Positions 1-9,542 are shown, counted from the first letter of the stretch. The stretch is 12,507 bases of DNA from Gammaproteobacteria bacterium (GCA_028282395.1 JANQHY010000200.1:1-12507), one strand, 5' to 3'. Program-made: numbers and translations. Notes: generated from the sequence alone by a model not told the origin.

Positions 1-1785
1 CGCTTTTTTCCACATAATGCCATTGAGTATTTTGTCTCCTACTATGATTACTACCAGCCGGAAGCCTATGTGCCGACAACGGATACCTTCATAGAAAAAG
101 ATGCAGCGGTGAACGCACAGATTGAGCAGATGCGTTTATCGGCAACCAAAGCACTGATGGAGCGTAATGATACCATCATTGTGGCAACCGTCTCAGCGAT
201 TTATGGTCTCGGAGACCCACAGCAGTATCTGAAAATGGTACTACATGTGAGCCGTGGGGATTTAGTCGATCAGCGCACTATTCTGCGCCGTCTGGCCGAG
301 CTACAGTATAAGCGTAACGATATCGACTTTAATCGTGCTACTTATCGGGTTCGCGGTGACGTTATCGCTATTTTTCCAGCTGAGTCGGAGTGCGAAGCAG
401 TACGAATTACCCTATTTGATGAAGAGATTGAGCAGATCAGTTTTTTTGATCCGCTAACGGGTGAGGTACTGAGAAAAGTGCCGCGCGTCACGATTTATCC
501 GAAAACCCATTATGCAACGCCGCGCCAAACTATTCTTGATATGATTGACGAGGTTAAAGAGGAGTTAAAGACGCGTTTGCGGCAATTTCAGGAGCAAAAC
601 CAGCTGCTTGAGGCGCAACGGCTAGAGCAGCGCGTCAAGTTTGATGTGGAGATGATGAAAGAGTTGGGGTACTGCTCCGGTATTGAAAACTATTCACGTT
701 ATCTTTCTGGGCGCGAGGCCGGTCAGCCACCACCAACATTGTTAGAATACTTACCTGATAATGCTTTGTTATTTATTGATGAATCGCATGTGACGCTGCC
801 ACAGCTTGGTGGCATGTATCGTGGCGATCGTTCGCGTAAAGAGACATTGGTGCAGTATGGTTTCCGCCTGCCCTCGGCGCTGGATAACCGGCCGTTACGT
901 TTTGATGAGTTTGAACAGTTGGCGCCGCAGATGGTGTTTGTGTCGGCAACACCGGGTGACTATGAGCATGAGCATGGCGCCGAGATGGTCGAGCAGATTG
1001 TTCGCCCAACAGGGTTGCTTGATCCAGAGTTGGAGGTTCGTCCAGTCGCAACACAAGTTGATGACCTACTTTCTGAAATTAATCAACGGGTAGAGCGCCA
1101 ACAACGGGTATTGGTGACGACATTGACTAAGCGCATGTCAGAGGATTTAACTGAATATCTTGCTGAGCATAACGTTAAGGTGCGCTATTTACACTCCGAT
1201 ATTGATACCGTCGAACGTATGGAGATTCTGCGTGATTTGCGTCTGGGAGAGTTTGATGTGTTAGTGGGGATCAACCTGCTGCGTGAAGGGCTTGATCTGC
1301 CCGAGGTATCCTTGGTAGCAATACTTGATGCAGACAAAGAGGGGTTTCTGCGTTCTGAGCGTTCACTCATTCAGACTATTGGTCGTGCTGCACGCAATGT
1401 TGATGGGAAAGTGATTATGTATGGTGACCGTATTACCGGTTCGATGCAGCGAGCCATTAGTGAAACCGAGCGTCGCCGTGATAAACAGCACGCTTATAAT
1501 GTTGAGCATAAGATTACGCCGCAGGGGATTAAGAAATCGGTGGCAGATATTATGGAGAGTGGCTATAGTCCAGGAAAGGGTAGTGCTAAAACAAAATCAC
1601 GCCGCCAGGTTGCAGAGCCAAGTGTTGATTATGGCTCAATGAGTGTTAAGGCCCTGCAGCAGCAGATTGAGCAGTTAGAGAAAGAGATGCGCTCCTGCGC
1701 TAAATCATTGGAGTTTGAGCGTGCAGCACAGCTGCGTGATCAGGTACATGAGCTACGCCAGCACTTGATTGATTGCCAAGCTTGA
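1..1785 (+). CDS. uvrB: UvrABC system protein B (excinuclease subunit), 5' end cut by window edge
   Basis: UvrB is the DNA-damage-verifying helicase-like subunit of cytoplasmic nucleotide excision repair; it receives DNA from UvrA and recruits UvrC. The frame is open from base 1, so about 594 residues are visible and, against a family length near 670, roughly 80 N-terminal residues including the Walker A loop lie outside the window. Visible landmarks: the tyrosine-rich beta-hairpin ([15 protein letters not shown], from about base 31), the Walker B-like LLFIDESH (about 769-792), the SATPG motif (about 943), motif V/VI with [13 protein letters not shown] and QTIGRAARN (about 1267-1401), and a C-terminal UVR domain (about 1645-1770) that contacts UvrC. 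The ATG at 70 is internal, not the start. No frameshift is seen. Identification is very secure; only the missing 5' end is unknown. Confidence 0.97.
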   Translation, partial: RFFPHNAIEYFVSYYDYYQPEAYVPTTDTFIEKDAAVNAQIEQMRLSATKALMERNDTIIVATVSAIYGLGDPQQYLKMVLHVSRGDLVDQRTILRRLAELQYKRNDIDFNRATYRVRGDVIAIFPAESECEAVRITLFDEEIEQISFFDPLTGEVLRKVPRVTIYPKTHYATPRQTILDMIDEVKEELKTRLRQFQEQNQLLEAQRLEQRVKFDVEMMKELGYCSGIENYSRYLSGREAGQPPPTLLEYLPDNALLFIDESHVTLPQLGGMYRGDRSRKETLVQYGFRLPSALDNRPLRFDEFEQLAPQMVFVSATPGDYEHEHGAEMVEQIVRPTGLLDPELEVRPVATQVDDLLSEINQRVERQQRVLVTTLTKRMSEDLTEYLAEHNVKVRYLHSDIDTVERMEILRDLRLGEFDVLVGINLLREGLDLPEVSLVAILDADKEGFLRSERSLIQTIGRAARNVDGKVIMYGDRITGSMQRAISETERRRDKQHAYNVEHKITPQGIKKSVADIMESGYSPGKGSAKTKSRRQVAEPSVDYGSMSVKALQQQIEQLEKEMRSCAKSLEFERAAQLRDQVHELRQHLIDCQA

Positions 1786-1862
1786 TCCGCCTCTTATTGG
1801 TTGAGGGAGAGGGGTGGCAAAAGGCAGCAAAAACGTCTATCCTGATGATTTCGCCATTGGAG

Positions 1863-1919
1863 GGCTGTTAATCAGCCGGCGAGTCGGTTATTATATCGCT
1901 GTATTTTAAGCAATTGGAG
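1863..1919 (+). promoter_or_regulatory. uvrB-ftsH intergenic: small hairpin, weak candidate promoter and ftsH ribosome-binding site
   Basis: The 141 nt between uvrB and ftsH hold a 5-bp inverted repeat GGCTG-TTAAT-CAGCC (1863-1877) without a following T run, so it is not a convincing terminator. A TATTAT box (1889-1894) could be a -10 element for ftsH, but no good -35 box is found at the usual distance. GGAG at 1916-1919 is seven bases before the TTG at 1927 and supports that start. The promoter assignment is weak; the ribosome-binding site is clearer. Confidence 0.3.
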
Positions 1920-1926
1920 CACACAG

Positions 1927-4011
1927 TTGAAAAACGATGTTATAAAAAATCTGTTCTTATGGTTAGTAATCTGTGTTATTCTTGTATTAATTTTCAATAA
2001 CTTCGGCCCAAAACGGGAGAATGTTCAACAAATAACCTACTCGAAGTTCATTGAGGATGTGAAAGCGCAGAAGATTGATACAGTGGTTATCTCCGACCAA
2101 CGCATTACTGGTACATTTAAGGGCGCTGAGGACCATCAGGGCAGAGCCCAACAGTTCTCTACCTATTTGCCATTAGTTGATCTCAATCTATTGCCTGAAT
2201 TGCTCAAAGAAAATATTACTGTCGAAGGCAAGCCACCGGAAGAGCACAGTATTCTATTACAGATCTTGATTTCCTGGTTCCCGATGCTGCTTCTGCTTGG
2301 CATCATGATCTTTATCTTTCGCCAACAGATGGGTGGCGGTCGTGGAGGCGCCTTCTCTTTTGGCCGATCACGCGCACGTTTGATGAGTGAAGGGCAAATT
2401 CAAGTAACTTTCGCTGATGTTGCTGGTTGTGATGAGGCTAAGCAGGAAGTCAAAGAGGTCGTTGACTTTTTACGTGACTCAAGTCGGTTTCAGAAAGTGG
2501 GGGCGCGGGTGCCCAAGGGTGTATTGTTAGTCGGTTCGCCGGGAACCGGTAAAACGCTGTTAGCAAAAGCGGTTGCTGGTGAAGCAAAAGTCCCATTTTT
2601 TAGTATCTCTGGTTCTGACTTTGTGGAGATGTTTGTCGGCGTTGGTGCTTCACGAGTACGTGATATGTTTGAACAGGCAAAAAAACAGGCTCCCTGTGTG
2701 ATCTTCATCGACGAGCTTGATGCAGTCGGTCGTCACCGTGGTGCTGGGCTAGGTGGTGGCCATGATGAGCGTGAGCAGACGCTTAACCAACTACTGGTTG
2801 AAATGGATGGCTTTAAGACCGGTGGTGAGAGTATCAATGTTATTGTGATGGCCGCGACTAACCGTCCTGATGTGCTTGATCCTGCGCTATTACGTCCAGG
2901 ACGTTTTGATCGCCAGGTGGTGGTGCCGTTACCCGATATCAAAGGGCGTGAGCAGATACTCAAAGTCCACATGAAACAGAAGAAACTTGATAAAAGTATT
3001 AAAGCTATCAATATTGCGCGCGGAACCCCTGGGTTTTCTGGTGCCGATCTTGAAAATTTAGTTAATGAAGCCGCGTTGTTTGCTGGCCGTGCGGGTAAAT
3101 CAAAAGTGACAATGGCTGATATGGAGCAAGCAAAAGATAAGATTTTGATGGGTGCCGAGCGCCGTTCAATGGTCATGAATGAATCAGAGAAGAAGCTCAC
3201 CGCTTATCATGAGGCGGGCCATGCAATTGTTGGCTTACATATGCCTGACCATGATCCGGTCTATAAAGTGACTATTATCCCACGTGGACGTGCATTAGGT
3301 GTGACCATGTATCTACCGGAAGAGGATCGCTATAGTTACTCCAAGCAGAGGCTTGAAAGCCAGCTGGCGAGTATGTTTGGCGGTCGTGTGGCCGAGGAGC
3401 TAATTTTCGGCAAGCAGAATGTCACCACTGGCGCCTCAAATGATATTGAAAAGGCGACAGAGATTGCGCGTAACATGGTGACTAAATGGGGGCTATCAGA
3501 AAAAATGGGGCCACTGCAATATAGTGAAGATGATGGCGAGGTATTTTTGGCGCAGTCGATGGTCTCTAAACATAAAGAGATCTCTGATGAGACTGCAAGA
3601 GCGATTGATGAAGAGGTTCGGCGCATTATTGATGAAGCATATACTAAAGCCACACAGATCCTTACTGATAAATTGGATCTACTCCACCAAATGTCAGAGG
3701 CGTTAATTAAATATGAGACAATTCAGGAAGAGCAGATCAAAGAATTATTGGACGGTGAAGCAGTAACGCCACCAGAAGGTTGGAGTGATGATCAAAAAGA
3801 GTCATCGGCACAAGCAGATAATGAGGAAGACGATGAAGATTCTGAAGATGCTGATTCGCAAGCAGCACAAGATGATGAAGAGTTAAGCAGTAAGAAAAAG
3901 CCACAGCGTAGACGCCAAACAAAAAAATCTGCGCCAGCAAAACAAGATGAAGTGTCGGCCAGTGATGACACGGATGCAGATGATAGTAACGATGATCCGG
4001 AAAAGGCTTAG
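1927..4011 (+). CDS. ftsH: ATP-dependent zinc metalloprotease FtsH (694 aa, extended charged tail)
   Basis: FtsH is the inner-membrane AAA+ protease that degrades unassembled membrane proteins and short-lived regulators; it acts as a hexamer with catalytic domains in the cytoplasm. Visible in order: transmembrane segment 1 (residues about 9-23), a periplasmic domain, transmembrane segment 2 (about 112-131), Walker A GSPGTGKT (203-210), pore motif MFVGVG (235-240), Walker B FIDE (260-263), second region of homology with arginine fingers in RPGRFDR (323-329), zinc site HEAGH (428-432) and the third zinc ligand in SNDIEKAT (D506). The start is TTG with GGAG seven bases upstream; the preceding frame offers nothing better. 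Two oddities: the second Walker A position is Ser where FtsH usually has Pro, and residues about 618-694 form an Asp/Glu-rich tail interrupted by a Lys/Arg patch (656-667), longer than in E. coli FtsH (644 aa). It probably shares a transcript with glmM downstream. Confidence 0.97.
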   Translation: MKNDVIKNLFLWLVICVILVLIFNNFGPKRENVQQITYSKFIEDVKAQKIDTVVISDQRITGTFKGAEDHQGRAQQFSTYLPLVDLNLLPELLKENITVEGKPPEEHSILLQILISWFPMLLLLGIMIFIFRQQMGGGRGGAFSFGRSRARLMSEGQIQVTFADVAGCDEAKQEVKEVVDFLRDSSRFQKVGARVPKGVLLVGSPGTGKTLLAKAVAGEAKVPFFSISGSDFVEMFVGVGASRVRDMFEQAKKQAPCVIFIDELDAVGRHRGAGLGGGHDEREQTLNQLLVEMDGFKTGGESINVIVMAATNRPDVLDPALLRPGRFDRQVVVPLPDIKGREQILKVHMKQKKLDKSIKAINIARGTPGFSGADLENLVNEAALFAGRAGKSKVTMADMEQAKDKILMGAERRSMVMNESEKKLTAYHEAGHAIVGLHMPDHDPVYKVTIIPRGRALGVTMYLPEEDRYSYSKQRLESQLASMFGGRVAEELIFGKQNVTTGASNDIEKATEIARNMVTKWGLSEKMGPLQYSEDDGEVFLAQSMVSKHKEISDETARAIDEEVRRIIDEAYTKATQILTDKLDLLHQMSEALIKYETIQEEQIKELLDGEAVTPPEGWSDDQKESSAQADNEEDDEDSEDADSQAAQDDEELSSKKKPQRRRQTKKSAPAKQDEVSASDDTDADDSNDDPEKA

Positions 4012-4047
4012 TTAGAGCCATATTCATTAATTGGGAGTATACAAGAG

Positions 4048-5397
4048 ATGACACAACAGCGGCGCTACTTTGGTACAGATGGTATTCGTGGTCGTGTTGG
4101 TACTGCTCCTATTATTCCTGATTTTATTTTAAAGCTAGGTTGGGCCATTGGTCGCGTGTTAGCTAATGGTGGAGGCAGTAAAGTTCTGATTGGAAAAGAT
4201 ACGCGTATTTCTGGTTATATGTTTGAGTCGGCGCTTGAAGCAGGATTATCTGCTGCGGGTGTTGATATTCATCTACTCGGGCCGATGCCAACACCGGCAA
4301 TTGCCTATTTAACCCGGACGCTGCGTGCTCAAGCAGGGATTGTTATCAGTGCATCGCATAATGCCTTTCATGATAATGGGATCAAATTTTTTGCGGGTGA
4401 TGGTAAAAAACTTGCCGACGAATTAGAGTTAAGAATTGAAGCTGAACTGGAAAAACCACTGAGTTGTGTTGCATCACAATCACTTGGTAGAGCGGTGCGT
4501 GTTGATGATGCTGCTGGTCGTTATATTGAATTTTGTAAGAGTAGTATTCCGTCACAAATTACCTTGAAAGGGCTGAAGGTTGTTGTCGATTGCGCTAATG
4601 GCGCAACTTACCATATTGCACCGAATGTCTTACATGAATTAGGTGCAACGGTAATAAAGCTTTCTACTGTGCCAGATGGTTTAAACATTAATCATAACTG
4701 TGGTGCAACGAATCCATTGCAATTAAGTGAAGCAGTCAAGGCAGAGAAGGCAGATGTCGGCATTGCATTAGATGGTGATGGTGATCGTGTTATTATGGTA
4801 GATCATCGTGGTGAGCCTCTTGATGGTGATCAATTGCTCTATATAATTGCTAAATATCTACAGCAAAATGATCAATTGCACGGAGGCGTAGTTGGTACCA
4901 TTATGTCTAATTTCGGCCTGGAAAATGCTTTGAGTGCATTAGGCATCAATTTTGCCCGTTCCAAGGTTGGTGACCGTTATGTGTTATCAGAATTACTTAA
5001 ACGCCAATGGATATTAGGTGGTGAGCCTTCCGGTCATATTATCCATTTGGGCCTTAATACTACCGGCGATGGTATTATTGCTGCACTGCAGGTATTGGCA
5101 GTTATGGTGAATTCGGGACGATCACTGTTTGAGTTAAAGTCACAGCTAAATAAATGGCCGCAGAAGTTAGTTAGTGTCAATAGTCACGAGACAGTAGTGG
5201 ATCTTGAGAACGACACGATCATTCAGAAAGCAGTGACTCATGCGCAGCAGCGACTTAATGGCCATGGTCGTGTATTACTACGCTACTCTGGCACGGAACC
5301 TGTTATTCGTATTATGGTTGAGAGTGAAAATCAGACATTGGTAGCTGATTTGACTCGTGACCTAGAAGATGCGGTACGTAGTCGTATTGTTGTCTAG
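4048..5397 (+). CDS. glmM: Phosphoglucosamine mutase GlmM
   Basis: GlmM converts glucosamine-6-phosphate to glucosamine-1-phosphate, feeding UDP-GlcNAc for peptidoglycan and lipopolysaccharide; it is cytoplasmic. At 449 residues the length fits the family. All four domains can be recognised: the phosphoserine loop [12 protein letters not shown] with the catalytic Ser at residue 103, the magnesium loop DGDGDR (242-247), the sugar-binding GGEPSGH (324-330), and the C-terminal phosphate-binding RYSGTEP (412-418). The N-terminal [10 protein letters not shown] is diagnostic. The ATG at 4048 has GGGAG about ten bases upstream and is the only sensible start. It follows ftsH by 36 nt, consistent with one operon. 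In many gammaproteobacteria folP (dihydropteroate synthase) sits between these two genes; it is missing here. The gene converges with bioC, leaving only 15 nt between stop codons. Confidence 0.97.
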   Translation: MTQQRRYFGTDGIRGRVGTAPIIPDFILKLGWAIGRVLANGGGSKVLIGKDTRISGYMFESALEAGLSAAGVDIHLLGPMPTPAIAYLTRTLRAQAGIVISASHNAFHDNGIKFFAGDGKKLADELELRIEAELEKPLSCVASQSLGRAVRVDDAAGRYIEFCKSSIPSQITLKGLKVVVDCANGATYHIAPNVLHELGATVIKLSTVPDGLNINHNCGATNPLQLSEAVKAEKADVGIALDGDGDRVIMVDHRGEPLDGDQLLYIIAKYLQQNDQLHGGVVGTIMSNFGLENALSALGINFARSKVGDRYVLSELLKRQWILGGEPSGHIIHLGLNTTGDGIIAALQVLAVMVNSGRSLFELKSQLNKWPQKLVSVNSHETVVDLENDTIIQKAVTHAQQRLNGHGRVLLRYSGTEPVIRIMVESENQTLVADLTRDLEDAVRSRIVV

Positions 5398-5412
5398 CAA
5401 ATTAGTCTTAAC

Positions 5413-6201
5413 TTAAGATTCTCTTTGCCTACGACCAATTTTACTTAAAGGAATGGCAATGGTGCCATCTTCATCCGTTACCATTCTTGCCCAGGCGTGG
5501 CCATAAATAATTTCAAACGTAACGTCGAGATCATCGTGGTTGGCAAGTGTTACTAAAGGCGCTAGCCCTAATGCATTAAATTCGTTTACAAATTTACTGC
5601 GCGTAGTATAGCGGAATTGATAATATTCGCACTCCATGACTGGATCGCTAAACCCCAATTTAATAAGGTGATCGCCAATATCATGCATGTCGAGTAATTT
5701 TTCATGTTGGTAGCTACTGCGTACAGTTTTTAGTAGGTCAGGGCCAAAGGTTGCAAACAGTAGCAAGCCATTAGCACTTAAGAGTCTTTGGCACGCCTGT
5801 AGCAATGTTTCTAATGGACTCCAGGCAAAACTTAAATTGGCAAGAATTAAATCTATCGATTGATCAGCAAGAGGGGGTAAACAGCCATCGGCATTAATCA
5901 GTTTATCACAACGTGTTGCTGCTTGTTGTAATGGGTTTAGTGCCAGGTCAATACCAATTACCGTTGCTTGTGGATAACACGTTGTTAATTTTTCAGTGAG
6001 TTGGCCACAACCACAACCGAGATCAATAATTGTTGCTGGTGTGATCTGCATCAAGGCAAGTCTATCAAGTAGAGCAGTGGCTGTGAGCTGTGGTAGTAGC
6101 GTGGAAGTCTCGTAAATATCGCTATAGCGGTTAAATAGATGCGCAATATCAGCAGTTGTTAGGTTTTCTCTATTCATGGTGGCAACTATAACATGTTTCA
6201 T
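5413..6201 (-). CDS. bioC: Malonyl-ACP O-methyltransferase BioC
   Basis: BioC methylates malonyl-ACP with S-adenosylmethionine so that the fatty-acid synthesis enzymes can build the pimeloyl chain of biotin. The 262-residue product has a class I methyltransferase fold: SAM motif IIDLGCGCGQ (residues 58-67), acidic loop VIGIDLA (81-87), motif ANLSFAWSPL (121-130) and LLLFATFGPDLLKTV (146-160), which is the BioC-typical TFGPD segment. The C-terminal FEIIYGHAWA (229-238) is also characteristic of BioC. The start is uncertain: the ATG at 6201 overlaps the start of divergent comF, while the ATG at 6177 (MNRENL) would leave a 15-nt gap; neither has a good Shine-Dalgarno sequence. No other biotin gene is in the window, so the pathway must be completed elsewhere if it is functional. 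A more general SAM methyltransferase is the only alternative and is less likely. Confidence 0.88.
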   Translation of the reverse strand: MKHVIVATMNRENLTTADIAHLFNRYSDIYETSTLLPQLTATALLDRLALMQITPATIIDLGCGCGQLTEKLTTCYPQATVIGIDLALNPLQQAATRCDKLINADGCLPPLADQSIDLILANLSFAWSPLETLLQACQRLLSANGLLLFATFGPDLLKTVRSSYQHEKLLDMHDIGDHLIKLGFSDPVMECEYYQFRYTTRSKFVNEFNALGLAPLVTLANHDDLDVTFEIIYGHAWARMVTDEDGTIAIPLSKIGRRQRES

Positions 6202-6924
6202 TATCGTTCAATAGTACAGAGAGTAAAGCAGCGCGTGGCAGCAGTATTATTGCCTTGGCGCTGTCTGCTCTGTTATCAGGCTAGTGATCAGGCGCGTGAT
6301 CTTTGTTGTGCGTGTCAGCAGCAGCTATGCTGGTTAGATCAGCAACGCTGTTGTCACTATTGTGCTGCACTATTGCCAGTCGAGTCAGACTGTCATTTAT
6401 GTGGCCGCTGTTTAGTACGCGCCCCCTATTTTGACCATACTGTCGCACTCTGGCGTTATCATGGTATGGTCGCCACAGCAATTCAGCGGTTAAAGTTTCA
6501 TCAGCAGCTAGTTTGGGGTCGGCTGTTAGGTGAATTAATGGCCGAAGCATTAGAAGTGAGAGCCTATCGACCCCAGCAAATTATTCCGGTGCCGCTGCAT
6601 CGTGCCCGCCTGCGACAACGTGGATTTAATCAGGCATTAGAACTTGCCCGTCCGATTGCTAAGGCGTTGGCAGTGCCCATTAATTTTCATAGTTGTCAGC
6701 GTACGAATAATACGCCTATGCAGTCGCTATTACCGTTTAATCAGCGTTATAGCAACGTTAGACAGGCATTTACGATATTAACGGAGGTGGCAGAGCATGT
6801 TGCTATTATTGATGATGTGATGACTAGTGGACATACTATTAATGAATTGAGTCGTGCATTACGCCAGGCAGGCGTCAAGCGAATAGAGGTATGGTGTTGC
6901 GCTAGAGCAGGACAATCGCCTTGA
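6193..6924 (+). CDS. comF: ComF family protein (zinc-ribbon plus phosphoribosyltransferase domain)
   Basis: The 243-residue product has the ComF/GntX architecture. An N-terminal region carries paired cysteines (CLLC 24-27, C38/C41, C54/C57, C67/C70/C73) that look like zinc ribbons, followed by a type I phosphoribosyltransferase domain with RQRGFNQALELARPIA (141-156) and the PRPP loop VAIIDDVMTSGHT (203-215). Family members are linked to uptake of single-stranded DNA during natural transformation; the exact biochemical activity is not settled, and the E. coli relative GntX is linked to use of DNA as a nutrient. A bio gene divergent from comF is a recurrent neighbourhood in gammaproteobacteria. 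The start at 6193 overlaps the bioC start on the other strand by nine bases, so the promoters of each gene must lie inside the other's coding region. A GGTGG at 6178-6182 is the best available ribosome-binding site. Confidence 0.88.
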   Translation: MFHYRSIVQRVKQRVAAVLLPWRCLLCYQASDQARDLCCACQQQLCWLDQQRCCHYCAALLPVESDCHLCGRCLVRAPYFDHTVALWRYHGMVATAIQRLKFHQQLVWGRLLGELMAEALEVRAYRPQQIIPVPLHRARLRQRGFNQALELARPIAKALAVPINFHSCQRTNNTPMQSLLPFNQRYSNVRQAFTILTEVAEHVAIIDDVMTSGHTINELSRALRQAGVKRIEVWCCARAGQSP

Positions 6925-6985
6925 TCTTTTTTCGAATCTTTAACGGCACCGCAGAGAAATAGGGGATAATGAGCAGCAAATATGT

Positions 6986-6991
6986 TACAAT
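6986..6991 (+). promoter_or_regulatory. Candidate -10 box for the gene at 7026
   Basis: TACAAT lies 35 nt before the ATG at 7026, in a gap of about 100 nt after comF. The -35 position (near 6963-6968) reads GGGATA and is poor, so this is tentative. The ATG itself has only a weak AAGTGA-type ribosome-binding site. Confidence 0.3.
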
Positions 6992-7025
6992 CTCGCTAAA
7001 GATTAGGTCATTGTTTAAGTGAAAT

Positions 7026-8339
7026 ATGTTAGATAATAAATACTTTGAATTAATGGAAAGAGTTGACCGCATCAGCCGTTGTGAGCCGCAGCAGCTGTTT
7101 CAGATGTTAGCGGTCATTGAAGAAGAGAGTGGCCAAACTGGTGCGGGCTATATTCATCGAATTATTACTCACTCTGGAACAGCAGGGACTGATACTGAGC
7201 AGGCTATATGGTATATTCTGCACTATATTGCTAAAAATATTGATGAGCTCTGCGCAAAAGCTGCGAAAGACGTTTTCCGTGACAGTATAAATGATTTAAA
7301 TCATTTGTATAGCCAGGAAAAGTTGAATAATTGGCAGAATAGAGCTTTTCAGCAGTTAATTCAGTTGCTCACTAAGCTGGTTTCAACGATTCATCAATAT
7401 GAAAGTGAAGGGCGTCATGATGAAAAACGTATAGCAGCGGTAAAGCAGACAATTAACAAGGTGATTGCAAATGGATTGAAAGCAGTAAGTGATGCCACGG
7501 AAAAAAATAAGGCGCTAGTAGCAAAATCCGCGGAAAAAAATGCACCGCAACAGAATCATAAAGGAACCAGTGGTAGTGCTATTTTGGGAGCGATTGCTAA
7601 AAAACCAAAACCAAAAACAAAAGTGGAAAAGCCAGTGCAAGAGAGGCCGCTACAGCAAAAGCAGGGCTCAAATAGCGCTGCAATGGCTAAAGCAATGTCT
7701 ACTGAGGTTCAGGTAACCCTTGAGCAAAAACGTAGCCAAGACTATTCGCAGTATCATATGCCAACTAAATCTGAAATTTCTCTGGAAGAAACAACAGAAA
7801 GTGTAAGCGAAATTGATGAGAATGAAAGTGAAGTAGTACCGGAGCCTGATAATAGGCTAGAAACAGGTGATGATGCTAGCGCTGTTTCAAATTGGAACGT
7901 TGATTATGTTGCTAATGCGCTGATAACGATACGTGAGCATGTTGAAGACCAGCAAGACTTTCCCGCTGAATTAGTTTTTGCTGCCGAAGAGATTGAGCCC
8001 GCTGAAACCCAAGTAGAGCAAACCGATGCATTTTTTCAGGATCTGATTAAGGTGGCAGAGTATTTATCAACGACCAGTCGGGCAAAAGAGGCGGCATTAA
8101 ATTTTACTACATGTATCAATCGACTGATTGATCTGTATCAGCAAGGACAAGAGCAGGAGAGTCCACGTCACTATGAAATTTTTAAATTAATGCTGACGGA
8201 TCTTATTGCTAAGTTGACCTATAATTTACGCCAAAGTGACTCGGGCAAAAAACGTCGTGATGGTCAGATTATTAATGAGATGGATGCTACCTTGGCAGAT
8301 AGTTGGCAGTCGATTAAAGAACTCAGCGATGAATTGTAA
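7026..8339 (+). CDS. Uncharacterised helical protein with two related modules and a charged linker
   Basis: I do not recognise a family. The 437-residue product has no signal peptide or membrane segment and looks cytoplasmic or secreted without a classical signal. Residues 1-157 are helical, 160-285 form a low-complexity linker that is Lys/Gln-rich first (162-215, including KKPKPKTK) and acidic later (250-285), and 290-437 are helical again. The two helical ends appear related: INDLNHLYSQ (88-97) matches INRLIDLYQQ (364-373), preceded by AKAAKDVFRDS / AKEAALNFTTC and followed by FQQLIQLLTKL (108-118) / FKLMLTDLIAKL (386-397), then by a region ending AVSD / ELSD. This points to an internal duplication. 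The gene stands alone between comF and a convergent nucleoside hydrolase. A role as scaffold, regulator or effector is possible but is not shown by the sequence. Confidence 0.8.
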   Translation: MLDNKYFELMERVDRISRCEPQQLFQMLAVIEEESGQTGAGYIHRIITHSGTAGTDTEQAIWYILHYIAKNIDELCAKAAKDVFRDSINDLNHLYSQEKLNNWQNRAFQQLIQLLTKLVSTIHQYESEGRHDEKRIAAVKQTINKVIANGLKAVSDATEKNKALVAKSAEKNAPQQNHKGTSGSAILGAIAKKPKPKTKVEKPVQERPLQQKQGSNSAAMAKAMSTEVQVTLEQKRSQDYSQYHMPTKSEISLEETTESVSEIDENESEVVPEPDNRLETGDDASAVSNWNVDYVANALITIREHVEDQQDFPAELVFAAEEIEPAETQVEQTDAFFQDLIKVAEYLSTTSRAKEAALNFTTCINRLIDLYQQGQEQESPRHYEIFKLMLTDLIAKLTYNLRQSDSGKKRRDGQIINEMDATLADSWQSIKELSDEL

Positions 8340-8447
8340 TGAATTTTAAATAATAGAAAAATCGGACAGTGCAGTGAAAAAGAGAATGTATCGGTTAATA
8401 AGTAGATAAACGGAGAGTGCATCTATTGCAAATTTTAACAGTGTCAT

Positions 8448-9524
8448 TTAACGATAATTATTAATTGTATTAAATAAAATATCTTCAAAATGCTTTCTGT
8501 CTGCTTTAAGTGCAACACGTACGTTACTTCCTGCTGTCCCTATTTTCGTCATGCCCTGATGAATATCGGGAGTTGTGACAATATACAATTTAAGATAGTT
8601 GAAGCTCGCAACACTATTATCGGTTGCGATTACAGCAGCTAATGGATCCCAAAAGTACCAATTATTGTGGTCGCTTCGAGATACTATTTTAGTTAGTACC
8701 CGATAAATAAATTGGCCGCGTAATGTTTTAATGCCTGCTAGTTTTTTATAGAGTGAAGGAGATGTCATGGGGACATAACGTGTTGCATCAAGTGGTACTA
8801 AAGTGATCGGCACATGAGATTGAAAAACGACTTGAGCAGCGTAAGGATCACTTGCGATATTTGCTTCGGCATAATGCTTAGAATCAGCTGCTGTGGTATT
8901 TCCTGGCACATAAATTGCACCACCCATCATATAAACCATTTTTATCTTTTTGAGAATAGACCTATCTTTCAAAATGGCAATTGCTAAATTAGTTAAAGGC
9001 GCTAGTTCGACAATAGTGACCTGTCCTGGTGATTTTTTTAGTGTTTGAATTAATAAATCAGCTGCCATGGTTTGGCTGGGCTTGAGTAGTGTTGGAGGAT
9101 AAGGATTTTCTGGTAACGTTATCCCAAACATCTGGTTGACTGAGTAACGTAGACTGATGGGAAAATGGTAGACTGTTGGCATCAGTGGGAAATTTGATCC
9201 ACAGGCAATAGGGATATTCCATGGCCATCCTAGCCTCGTTAAGCCTTGTACATTTTTAACGCCATGGGTGCAGTCGGCAGCACCCGTTCCAGTGAGTGTA
9301 ATCGCTTTAATGGTAATATTTTTTCGTGAAAGCAGATAGCTAATTGCAATCCAATCATCTGGACCCATATCTGTGTCAATAATATAGTCATTTGTTTTGT
9401 TATTATATGAGATAGTATTGGCTAATGCCATGTTGGTAACTAGCATGGCAACAAAAACTATTTTCATTAAAAGTGCGCGGAATCTACTAATATGATAAGA
9501 TGCTTTTACTTTATGATAGAGCAT
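8448..9524 (-). CDS. Exported inosine-uridine-preferring nucleoside hydrolase family protein
   Basis: Nucleoside hydrolases split the N-glycosidic bond of ribonucleosides to base and ribose, for salvage. The 358-residue product has the calcium-binding signature IIDTDMGPDDW (residues 48-58), AELAPLTN-type segment VELAPLTNLA (172-181), MMGGAI (199-204), the AEANIASDPYAAQVVF strand (219-234) and WDPLAA (292-297), all in family order. The His of the usual HDPxA motif is replaced by Trp292. The start at 9524 has a strong AAGGAG nine bases upstream. This gives a 36-residue N-terminus: a basic 19-residue extension, then MKIVFVAMLVTNMALA, which looks like a signal peptide cleaved after ALA (residue 36). 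An internal ATG at 9467 would give a more ordinary signal peptide but has no ribosome-binding site. Export suggests hydrolysis of nucleosides in the periplasm or outside the cell. Substrate preference cannot be read from the sequence. Confidence 0.88.
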   Translation of the reverse strand: MLYHKVKASYHISRFRALLMKIVFVAMLVTNMALANTISYNNKTNDYIIDTDMGPDDWIAISYLLSRKNITIKAITLTGTGAADCTHGVKNVQGLTRLGWPWNIPIACGSNFPLMPTVYHFPISLRYSVNQMFGITLPENPYPPTLLKPSQTMAADLLIQTLKKSPGQVTIVELAPLTNLAIAILKDRSILKKIKMVYMMGGAIYVPGNTTAADSKHYAEANIASDPYAAQVVFQSHVPITLVPLDATRYVPMTSPSLYKKLAGIKTLRGQFIYRVLTKIVSRSDHNNWYFWDPLAAVIATDNSVASFNYLKLYIVTTPDIHQGMTKIGTAGSNVRVALKADRKHFEDILFNTINNYR

Positions 9525-9542
9525 TTTCTTAATCTCCTTATG

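Noticed and set aside
773..1054. - strand 93-residue frame inside uvrB
   Set aside because: Antisense to highly conserved UvrB motifs; His/Ala/Pro-rich composition typical of a shadow frame.
1863..1877. GGCTG/CAGCC hairpin after uvrB as a terminator
   Set aside because: Only 5 bp and not followed by T residues.
5406..5418. Palindrome TCTTAA-C-TTAAGA between glmM and bioC as a terminator
   Set aside because: A+T-rich, one-base centre, overlaps the bioC stop codon and has no T run; too weak for a terminator.
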